Positions 24,633 to 32,039 of a stretch of 58,800 nt of DNA are shown piece by piece. Origin of the DNA: an uncultured Prevotellaceae bacterium (GTDB lineage Bacteria > Bacteroidota > Bacteroidia > Bacteroidales > Bacteroidaceae); assembly GCA_902764705.1 (NCBI GenBank), contig CACWWZ010000012.1, forward strand, positions 1-58,800, read 5' to 3'. The notes beneath the pieces are model-generated. The model was given only the letters and a program-made list of their open reading frames with translations, made no database searches and was not told the origin of the DNA. Position numbers and translations under genes: made by a program. How positions within the stretch are numbered: the stretch's first letter is position 1; the number at the start of each line of letters is the position of its first letter.

Positions 24633-25711
24633 GAAAGAACTTTCAAGCGTGAATTAATCAAAACATTGATTAGACAGAACAAAATGATGTCTATGAGGAC
24701 AATGATCGTTGATGACAGTAACGGATAAAGCAGACTGTTCAGTATGATAAAGCCGATGGCTAGCAGAAGAATGAAAGCCAGAGCCTGATGCTGTGACAAT
24801 CCTGTGCGCATCAGCTTGTGGTGGATGTGGTTGTTGTCGGCATCGAACAGAGGACGTCCGTGGCGTAGACGGTACAGCGTGACGCGTACTACATCGGCAG
24901 TTGGTACGAAAAGCAGTGTTAGTGGCATGATGACAGCTTCCGGACGAGTTTCCCAGATGTTACAGTTGTCCATAGCACACTTCACGGCCAGAAATCCTAG
25001 TGTAAAACCTAACGAGAGGCTTCCCGAGTCGCCCATGAATATCTTGGTGTTTCGATCTGCACGTCCAAACAGATTGAAATACAGAAAGGCAATCAGTGCT
25101 CCCATCAATCCTGCCACCAAAATAGAGTAGGTATGCATAAAGACACCATAGTGGATAAAATATAAGAGGAATCCTGTCAGCGCGATGAGCGACAATCCTG
25201 CAGCCAATCCGTCGATACCGTCAATAAGGTTAATGGCATTGTCGATGAATACCAGCACGAAGATGGTCAATGGAATCCCGATATAATATGGAATGAAGTC
25301 AATACCGAATAGCCCGTAGAGATTATTTATATATAGTCCTGCCATCGGCAAAAGAAAAGCGGTGATGATCTGAACAAAGAATTTACTTTTTGCCTTCAGA
25401 CCCACTAGGTCGTCAACGATGCCTGTCAGATAGATGATGCCCACACCCATGATGTAGCTGGCACTCCAAGTATTAAAAGCAATTTCTTTGTTTCCAGAAT
25501 ATGTAAAATAGAGTAGCATAATGGCAAAGGCTATCATCATACTGGGGAAAAATGATATTCCTCCCAGTCTTGGAATTGCATTCTTATGGACCTTACGTTC
25601 GCTGGGAAGGTCATACAACTTCTTCCGTTTGCAGAAATCCAAGATAAGGGGCGTAAATACCAGCCCGCAAATCATGCTCAATAAAAATGCTCCGAGTAGA
25701 AATATCGTCAT
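24629..25711 (-). CDS. Polytopic phospho-GlcNAc transferase (WecA/TagO/MraY family)
   Basis: This 360-residue membrane protein has about eleven helices. It transfers HexNAc-1-phosphate from UDP to undecaprenyl phosphate. Signature segments are SERKVHKNAIPRLGG, GIVDDLVGLKAKSKF, NAINLIDGIDGLAAG with the metal-binding Asp residues, FMGDSGSLSLGF, and the His loop HGRPLFDADNNHIHHKL. The longer frame uses a TTG two codons upstream; the ATG at 25711 is preferred. It is the first gene of a pair with a different type of initiating transferase. Confidence 0.9.
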   Translation of the reverse strand: MTIFLLGAFLLSMICGLVFTPLILDFCKRKKLYDLPSERKVHKNAIPRLGGISFFPSMMIAFAIMLLYFTYSGNKEIAFNTWSASYIMGVGIIYLTGIVDDLVGLKAKSKFFVQIITAFLLPMAGLYINNLYGLFGIDFIPYYIGIPLTIFVLVFIDNAINLIDGIDGLAAGLSLIALTGFLLYFIHYGVFMHTYSILVAGLMGALIAFLYFNLFGRADRNTKIFMGDSGSLSLGFTLGFLAVKCAMDNCNIWETRPEAVIMPLTLLFVPTADVVRVTLYRLRHGRPLFDADNNHIHHKLMRTGLSQHQALAFILLLAIGFIILNSLLYPLLSSTIIVLIDIILFCLINVLINSRLKVLS

Positions 25712-25836
25712 ACGCAATTCCTATTTATATATATAACTCTCTTGTCGCATAATTATTGCATACAATGTTAGTTTTTTGGAGAAATGATATTATTTATGGC
25801 AAAAAGTCTGTTATGAAAAGAAATAATGTAATTTCT

Positions 25837-25867
25837 TTTGCAATTCCCATGTTTTGTCGTAACTTTG
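25837..25867 (+). promoter_or_regulatory. Promoter of the LTA-synthase-like gene
   Basis: TTTG (25837-25840) and TAACTTTG (25860-25867) are 19 bp apart. The ATG at 25876 follows after eight bases, so the mRNA leader would be nearly absent. The promoter lies inside the longer open frame, which argues against starts upstream of 25876. Confidence 0.7.
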
Positions 25868-25875
25868 CAAGTGCT

Positions 25876-27645
25876 ATGGAAATGACTTTTTTGAAACAAA
25901 TAATCGGGAAGTGGATGGGACGGCTGAATATGAGGTTTTTATTGTTGTTCAGTCTGTCAGTGGTTAACCTGCTATTTATGCACTGGCAGATGGCGCAGAC
26001 GGTGGAGTTTGAGTATCCGTTCAAGCCCGACGCTATACTGAGCAATGTATTTTCATGCCTGATAGATGCGACATTCTTCTTTGCGCTAGGTCTTCTGTTG
26101 ACGCGGGGAAGGGTGAAGGGTGGCCTGCTGCTGACGTTTATCCTGACGGCTATACTCTCGTTCTGTAATGTGTTGTATTCGCGATTCTTCGGACATTACT
26201 TGCCCAATATGGCTATTCTGCAAATAGGGAACCTGAACGACTCGGACGTGATGGGTAGTGTCTTCACCGGTTTCCGTTGGCAGGACTCATACTATATTCT
26301 AATGGCCGTTGTTTTCGGCTGGCTGTATGTGAAATATGGCCGTCTGGTGCTGAAGGCACACTATCTGAGGTCGCTGGGAATGCTGTGGGGCGTTTTGGTG
26401 GCTGTAGTGCTGGCCTTCATTTTGCTTCTGGCCACCGTGCATGATCCTAGTCCGGAGATTTCGTTCATTCGTTTTTCACCCATTAGGGTTCAATATACTC
26501 AGGCTCCGAACAATATGCTGTTTCGTAGTGGCTTTTTGAGAAGAGTCTTGGTGTGCTATGAGGATTTCCTACAGAAAGACTTAGAGTTAGACAAGAGCCA
26601 GATGGAGGAAATAGAGCATGAGTATACGGACTATTCCGAAAGAGCGGTTTCCGGTCCGACCGTCGAAGGGAATAAGAACCTGATATTCATCATCGTGGAG
26701 TCTTATCTGGCTGCAACCTCCGACCTGGTGGTCGACGGCAAGGAAATTACGCCGTTTCTGAACAGTCTGAAACGTGATAGCGATGTCTACTATAACGGCC
26801 ATGTGCGTCCGAATGTTACTATTGGTGAGTCGTCGGATGGTCAGTTTATCTATATGACGGGACTGTTGCCTCTGAAGTCGGAGATCACGGTGAATATCGC
26901 CAAGGATAAGACGTTCTGCGGTCTGCCGGCCGTATTGAAGAAAGCTGGTCGGATAAAACAGTCGCAGATAGTTGTCCCGACGTCTCCCACATTTTGGGAA
27001 CAAGACAAGATGAATGAACTTTATGGAATAGATAGAATGTATTCGAAGTTCGATTGTGCCAAAGCCCTGCATGGCAGTGAGGACCTGAACGACGAACAGG
27101 TCTTTACGATGGCCTCACGTGTTGAGGCAGCATTGGGGACCCCATTCTTCTCCCTGCTAGTGACCATGTCGATGCACAATCCCTACACCAAGTATGAGGA
27201 TCACGGCTTTATGATTTCTGACAAGAACCAGTCAGCTGAATACATCAACTACCTGATAGACTGCCATTATACCGACATGCAGATAGAACGGTTTGTCAGT
27301 GATTTGAAGCGACAGGGCATATTTGACCAGAGTGTGATAGTTATTGCTGCCGACCACGATGCACACCCAGTTCACCTGAATATGGCGGAAAACACCATCA
27401 GCAATGAGTTGCCGCTTTTTATCATCAATGGTGGCATTGACATGAGTAAAGCATGGATGGGGCCTTGTAACCAGTTGGATGTTTATACTACGTTGTTGGA
27501 TATGTTTGGCATAGAAAGCAAATGGAGAGGACTGGGACACTCTCTGCTTAACACGAACTATATCAATTCGGTAACGGAGAAGACAATAATCCTCTCTGAG
27601 TGGATTATCCAAAGCAACTATTTTGGATTGAAAACAGAACGTTAA
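25876..27645 (+). CDS. LTA synthase/sulfatase-family membrane phosphotransferase
   Basis: This 589-residue protein has about five N-terminal membrane helices (to about residue 190) and a periplasmic alkaline-phosphatase-fold domain. Key positions follow LtaS: E275 in FIIVESYL as metal ligand, S319 in IGESSDGQF where LtaS has its catalytic Thr, and AADHDAHPVH near the end in place of GDH. Family members move phosphoglycerol or phosphoethanolamine from lipids onto polysaccharide or glycolipid. A Ser in place of Thr is found in some relatives. The start at 25876 is fixed by the promoter; the open frame extends 40 codons upstream. It converges on the glycosyltransferase operon with 7 bases between stops, so it may decorate that polymer. 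Confidence 0.8.
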   Translation: MEMTFLKQIIGKWMGRLNMRFLLLFSLSVVNLLFMHWQMAQTVEFEYPFKPDAILSNVFSCLIDATFFFALGLLLTRGRVKGGLLLTFILTAILSFCNVLYSRFFGHYLPNMAILQIGNLNDSDVMGSVFTGFRWQDSYYILMAVVFGWLYVKYGRLVLKAHYLRSLGMLWGVLVAVVLAFILLLATVHDPSPEISFIRFSPIRVQYTQAPNNMLFRSGFLRRVLVCYEDFLQKDLELDKSQMEEIEHEYTDYSERAVSGPTVEGNKNLIFIIVESYLAATSDLVVDGKEITPFLNSLKRDSDVYYNGHVRPNVTIGESSDGQFIYMTGLLPLKSEITVNIAKDKTFCGLPAVLKKAGRIKQSQIVVPTSPTFWEQDKMNELYGIDRMYSKFDCAKALHGSEDLNDEQVFTMASRVEAALGTPFFSLLVTMSMHNPYTKYEDHGFMISDKNQSAEYINYLIDCHYTDMQIERFVSDLKRQGIFDQSVIVIAADHDAHPVHLNMAENTISNELPLFIINGGIDMSKAWMGPCNQLDVYTTLLDMFGIESKWRGLGHSLLNTNYINSVTEKTIILSEWIIQSNYFGLKTER

Positions 27646-27652
27646 CCTTATA

Positions 27653-28786
27653 TTACAGGTCGTTGTTCGTCAGCTCGTTAAGTATGGCTTTCGTCTCTTT
27701 AACAGACTGCTTGCTGGTAAACATCCTGGCAATGCGGTCCTTGCCTGCGGTGGCATACTGCATGTACAGGTCATTGTCGGAAAGCAGACGGTCGATGGCT
27801 GCAGCATAGGCCTTAACGTCGCCTAATGGCACCTCGATGCCCGTTTCGCCGTTTACGGAGACCCAGTTGACGCCAGAACCTTCGATGGTGAAGGTGACAG
27901 GCACACTGCCGCAATACATGGCCTCAGCAAGAGCTATGCCGAATGCCTCCTGTTTGGTGCAGGAAGTAAAGGCAAAAATGTCGGAGGCATAGTAGTAACA
28001 ACGCAGGTATTCGTTGGGTATTCGCCCTATGAATTTGATGCGGTCAGAATGGGCCATCGCTTTCAGCCGTTCGGTCTCAGGACCACGCCCGCCAATGAGG
28101 ATGATGCAGTCTGATTGAATGTATTTCTCTGCTTCTATTAGATAGTTGATGCCTTTGTAGGCCGCGTGACGTCCTACAAAGAATATGATCTTCTTGTGAT
28201 GGTATTTCCTCCTGATTTCTTCGACAGTCTTCTCGTCACCGACCTTCCATGTGAAATCACTCAAGATGATGCCGTTGGGCACCACCTTCGTTTTGTCGTG
28301 ATACTGATAAATGGGGCTGGACGGATGGATATAGTTAGGACTAGTGGCTAGAATGAGGTCGGCTTTCTTGAGTATGACCTTTTCAAACATCTTGACTAGT
28401 CTGTATAGTATGCCTTTGCCGAGGATGTCGGAGTGCCACAGCAGAACGAGCTTGACATCTTTCGGTGTCAGTTTGGCCGTGATAGGGTAGAGATATGGAT
28501 TGGGACAATGCAGCACGATGATATCTGGCTGTTCCTCGTAGATAATTTTCTTCAGGTAGTGATAGTAGGAGAAAGCGATGTCCTGGCTGGCTACGTTCAT
28601 GGACGAGGCGATGCGGTAGACCTTGACGCCGTTGACCGTATCCACACGGGTAATGCCGTCCTGGCTGAAGCACACGATGACATTTTCGAAGGTCTTCAGA
28701 CCCTCGCCCATGTATTTGGTGACGGTCTCTATGCCGCCTTCGACAGGATGATAGTATTTTGCAATCTGGAGTATTGTTTTCTTCAT
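27653..28786 (-). CDS. GT4-family glycosyltransferase
   Basis: This 377-residue cytoplasmic GT-B enzyme acts on a lipid-linked intermediate. It opens ILQIAKYYHPVEGGIETVT, the acceptor-side glycine-rich loop of GT4. The donor-side half has KKIIFFVGRHAAYKGINYLIEA, ILIGGRGPETERLK, FIGRIPNEYLRCYYYASDIFAFTS and KQEAFGIALAEAMYCGSVPV with the EX7E motif. The ATG at 28786 overlaps the upstream stop as ATGA. It is the last gene of the polysaccharide operon. The sugar is unknown. Confidence 0.88.
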   Translation of the reverse strand: MKKTILQIAKYYHPVEGGIETVTKYMGEGLKTFENVIVCFSQDGITRVDTVNGVKVYRIASSMNVASQDIAFSYYHYLKKIIYEEQPDIIVLHCPNPYLYPITAKLTPKDVKLVLLWHSDILGKGILYRLVKMFEKVILKKADLILATSPNYIHPSSPIYQYHDKTKVVPNGIILSDFTWKVGDEKTVEEIRRKYHHKKIIFFVGRHAAYKGINYLIEAEKYIQSDCIILIGGRGPETERLKAMAHSDRIKFIGRIPNEYLRCYYYASDIFAFTSCTKQEAFGIALAEAMYCGSVPVTFTIEGSGVNWVSVNGETGIEVPLGDVKAYAAAIDRLLSDNDLYMQYATAGKDRIARMFTSKQSVKETKAILNELTNNDL

Positions 28787-29847
28787 TCGCAATCAGTTTT
28801 AATGATTTCCATCAACACATTTGCGGAATTCTCCCATGAGAACCGCTTAATGTTGTCATAGCCTTTCTGCCGCATCGTTTTTTTAATAACGTCAGTATTG
28901 GATAAATATTGTGTAATAATACGAAGAATTTCACTCGGTTCAAGCGGATTGAAATATAGTGCTGCGTCGCCGCAAACTTCACGCTCTACGGGAATGTCGG
29001 AAACCAGAACAGGACAACCGCATGCCATTGCCTCAAGCGGGGGGAGTCCGAACCCCTCATATAGTGAAGGAAAAACGAAACATTCGGCCTGATTATAGAG
29101 ACGGACCAATTCCTCGTCGCTAACACGGCCTAGGAAGTGAATGTGGTCAGAATCGGTTGCCAGTTCCTTCTGGTTGCTGAACACACGGTTGTAGTTGCCG
29201 ACGATATATAGTTTGGCACCAGTTAAGCTCTGACAGGCTTCTACCAGACGTGCAAAGTTTTTTCTAGGATCTATAGACGAGACGCATAGCACAAAAGGCT
29301 CTGATGTCTGATGTCTGATGTCTGATGTCTGATGTTTGAATAACCGACTGTCGATGGCATTATAGACGACGCTGATTTTCTCTCCATTCAGGAACGGATA
29401 GAAACGGAGAATCTCGCTCTTCGAGAATTCGCTGACCGTCAGAATATGCTGCGAGGTTTTCACCGCCAATGGTGTCATGAACCGATAATACCAATAGTAG
29501 GCCCGCGAATACCAGACAGGGTTCTTCAGAAACGCCAGGTCGTGAATGGTCATCATCTTGTGGGGGATGAGGATAGAGCCTAACCCCGTGAAGCTGACCA
29601 CGAGATAGTCCTTCTTGCCGATGAAGAAGAACGGCAGGATGCACTGTTCCCAGAAATGCGAGTTGCCGATGCCGTAGTGAACGATGTTCAGGTCGCTCAC
29701 GTCGTAGTCCTGATGAATCGGCGCCTTCGGACAGACAAGGGTAAAGGGCTGCTGAAGGCGGGCCAACGCCTTGCAGATGTTGTAGGCGTAGCGCTCGACA
29801 CCCGTCATAGGCTGCGTCAGGAACCGTCCGTTGATGTATAGCTTCAT
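28783..29847 (-). CDS. GT4-family glycosyltransferase carrying a 7-bp repeat
   Basis: This 354-residue GT-B enzyme begins [21 protein letters not shown], a form common in mannosyl- and rhamnosyl-type GT4 enzymes. The donor half has [46 protein letters not shown] and [21 protein letters not shown]. Between the domains, after AIDSRLF, the protein reads [14 protein letters not shown], encoded by five 7-bp repeats at 29300-29334. This is an inter-domain linker, where an insert is tolerated. A one-unit change would frameshift the gene. Confidence 0.88.
   Translation of the reverse strand: MKLYINGRFLTQPMTGVERYAYNICKALARLQQPFTLVCPKAPIHQDYDVSDLNIVHYGIGNSHFWEQCILPFFFIGKKDYLVVSFTGLGSILIPHKMMTIHDLAFLKNPVWYSRAYYWYYRFMTPLAVKTSQHILTVSEFSKSEILRFYPFLNGEKISVVYNAIDSRLFKHQTSDIRHQTSEPFVLCVSSIDPRKNFARLVEACQSLTGAKLYIVGNYNRVFSNQKELATDSDHIHFLGRVSDEELVRLYNQAECFVFPSLYEGFGLPPLEAMACGCPVLVSDIPVEREVCGDAALYFNPLEPSEILRIITQYLSNTDVIKKTMRQKGYDNIKRFSWENSANVLMEIIKTDCE
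29300..29334. repeat. 7-bp tandem repeat inside a glycosyltransferase gene
   Basis: TCTGATG occurs five times without change. The five units (35 bases) are not a multiple of three, so the current frame depends on the present copy number and a slip would give a truncated enzyme. Confidence 0.9.
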
Positions 29848-29865
29848 CGTCTGGTGATGTATAAA

Positions 29866-30711
29866 TTAATGGATGTGCAGCAGAAATTTATGATAATAAT
29901 AGGTGAAGATTGACCCGTAACCCGCACTACGGAGCATGCGGTACTGCTTCATGTTCAGTCGGAGCATTTGGCCGAAATGACTGATTCTGTATCCTATAGT
30001 AAAGCGCGAACCATCTGTTGCCCCTATGGTATTATCGCCATGATTTCTGTATTCTAATAGGGCCTCGGGCATCGCATAGACAATACCCTTCTCTGCAAAA
30101 GTACGTGTTGTTACCCATCCGTCGTGCATCAGGGCATCTTTCCAAGAGCGGTCCAGAGAAACCTCCCTCGATTTTCTGTTAAACAACATTGCGCAGCCCA
30201 AGGTTATGTTGATGACGCAACTTTTGAAGTCCTTTACGGAATCAGGGTATATGTGGCCGTATTCCCTGTAGGAGGGATGCAGCAGGTTGAGGTTGCCGTC
30301 GACCACCCTTACATCGGAGTGAACGATGATGGGCTTGTTGGGATGCAGGGCTTCTTGTTTTTTCATGGCCTTGTACGACAGCTCTACTTTGGTCGGATGC
30401 CACACGTCGTCCTGATCGGAAAACATATAGTAATCGGCTTCTACCTTTTCCAGCAGACTCATAAAGTTCTGTAGGGCTCCGCCTTGAGAGGGATAGTTCA
30501 TGATGGTTATCTGTTCTGGATACTTGTTGGCATAGTCGTTCAATAGTTCGACGGTTCCGTCGGTCGATCCGTCGTCGTGGATGTACAGATGCCACAACCG
30601 ACTGCTTTGCGACAAGATGGAGTCAATCTGTTCGCCCAGAAATTTCTTTCCGTTATAGGTTGCCATCAGAATGGCAATACGTTCTTCCTTTCTGTTGCTT
30701 ATTTGTTCCAT
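29866..30711 (-). CDS. GT2-family glycosyltransferase
   Basis: This 281-residue GT-A enzyme is of the rhamnosyl/galactosyl GT2 kind. It has ILMATYNGKKFLGEQIDSIL, then YIHDDGSTDGTVELL with the nucleotide-binding Asp residues, YYMFSDQDDVWHPTKVE with the DXD-like metal site, and ALMHDGWVTT. No membrane segments are visible. The 3' part ends near YYYHKFLLHIH. The gene overlaps the flippase gene by 13 bases. FSDQDDVW is typical of enzymes annotated as rhamnosyltransferases, which fits the presence of rfbC in the window, but the donor is unproven. Confidence 0.87.
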   Translation of the reverse strand: MEQISNRKEERIAILMATYNGKKFLGEQIDSILSQSSRLWHLYIHDDGSTDGTVELLNDYANKYPEQITIMNYPSQGGALQNFMSLLEKVEADYYMFSDQDDVWHPTKVELSYKAMKKQEALHPNKPIIVHSDVRVVDGNLNLLHPSYREYGHIYPDSVKDFKSCVINITLGCAMLFNRKSREVSLDRSWKDALMHDGWVTTRTFAEKGIVYAMPEALLEYRNHGDNTIGATDGSRFTIGYRISHFGQMLRLNMKQYRMLRSAGYGSIFTYYYHKFLLHIH

Positions 30712-32039
30712 ATTCCTTTTGCTTTGCCGTTAATGAGTTTTGAGAACTGGATGCGGTTGACGATGAGGCCCGGGATGTTTACCAGACACATCACAACCAT
30801 AAACCAGATAATATCGTGTGTCCAAAGGGTTGTCAGATAGGCTAGCGGGATGAAGAGAACAGCTGCTGCCGTAGTGAAAATCAGCTGCAAGCGTAGTTTC
30901 CCTATTCCGTTGATGAAGTAGCTGTAGCGCATGCTGTATATGAGGATGAAGATGTAGACTGCCATTACGATGCTCATCTTGATGTCGATGATGGTCTGGC
31001 GGTCAATCCAAACGGCATAGATGGTGTCAGAGAGAAGAATCATGAGCCCGAGACAGACGAGGAAGCCGATGGTCATCAGCCGCAGTTTTCTGGTGGCATT
31101 ACGAATCCATTCCATATCGTTCCGCTGGTAGGCATCGGTCGTCGCATTCCAGAACGGCATGCAGACGACAGTGAAGATGACGAGCAGAATGCTGAAATAG
31201 CGGTAGGTAATCTGATAGGGTGTAACCATTTCAGGAGAGAATAGGTTCGATATCAACAGGTTGGATGTCATAAATAGAATGACGCCTGAAACCTGCATGA
31301 TAAAAAACTGTACCCCCATATTGATGACAGCCTTAGCTTCCTGCAGGTTGATGAGCCCGAACGACGGGCGCAGTTGTGGGTACTTATAGAGAAATGTATA
31401 GGGAAATGCCAACAGGTAGACGAGGAGGGGAGCTGCCGTATTCACCAAAGCGATATGCATGAGTGAATGGCTTCCTGACCACAGGACGAGATAGGTTCCT
31501 GCGAGAGCCAGCGTTTGTCCCAAGGCAATAAGCAGGTTGCTGACAGCAGGCAACTGCAATCCCATGTAGAAGTTTCCAATGAGTTTGAAGATAAACGACG
31601 TGCAGACGAGCGTCACCGTCACCATCAGCACCTGGTCAAGATGGGACACCCTCGATGGCGAGGCGTTAAACAACTGATAAGGGTCGCCGATAAGAATCAG
31701 CAATAGCAAAACCAGCAGAACAGGTATGATGATGCAGGTGAGCATAGCGAAGGTGGAGGAAATCAGCGAACGCGTGCGTTCATGCTCTCCACGTGCCACG
31801 TATTCGGCCACCTTGTTTCTGAGTCCGTTGCCGAGTCCGATGTCCATGTTGTCAATCCAGATCAGCATGCTGCTAATTGTTAGCCAGATGCCGTTTTTGT
31901 ATTCTCCCAGACAATGTAGTGTGGCGGGTACCATCAGCAGCACGATGATGGCCGACCATCCTTTGATGAGGAAAGAGGCTATGATGTTCTTCTGCAAAAG
32001 GGAAGAACGCTGTTGGCTGATGGCTTTCTTGTTGTTCAT
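30699..32039 (-). CDS. Wzx-type polysaccharide flippase (MOP superfamily)
   Basis: This 446-residue integral membrane protein has about 12-14 helices. It flips the undecaprenyl-linked repeat unit across the inner membrane. The N-terminal NIIASFLIKGWSAIIVLLMVPATLHCLGEYKNGIWL is the usual first pair of helices, followed by NMDIGLGNGLRNKVAEY, a conserved loop in the family. There is no signal peptide. It overlaps both neighbours (13 bases with the GT2 gene, 4 with the polymerase gene), so the operon is tightly coupled. Substrate selectivity is unknown. Confidence 0.88.
   Translation of the reverse strand: MNNKKAISQQRSSLLQKNIIASFLIKGWSAIIVLLMVPATLHCLGEYKNGIWLTISSMLIWIDNMDIGLGNGLRNKVAEYVARGEHERTRSLISSTFAMLTCIIIPVLLVLLLLILIGDPYQLFNASPSRVSHLDQVLMVTVTLVCTSFIFKLIGNFYMGLQLPAVSNLLIALGQTLALAGTYLVLWSGSHSLMHIALVNTAAPLLVYLLAFPYTFLYKYPQLRPSFGLINLQEAKAVINMGVQFFIMQVSGVILFMTSNLLISNLFSPEMVTPYQITYRYFSILLVIFTVVCMPFWNATTDAYQRNDMEWIRNATRKLRLMTIGFLVCLGLMILLSDTIYAVWIDRQTIIDIKMSIVMAVYIFILIYSMRYSYFINGIGKLRLQLIFTTAAAVLFIPLAYLTTLWTHDIIWFMVVMCLVNIPGLIVNRIQFSKLINGKAKGIWNK

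Noticed and set aside
25756-25875. N-terminal 40 codons of the long frame before the LTA-synthase-like protein
   Set aside because: A near-consensus promoter lies inside this stretch and the sequence is AT-rich without a signal, so translation most likely starts at 25876.
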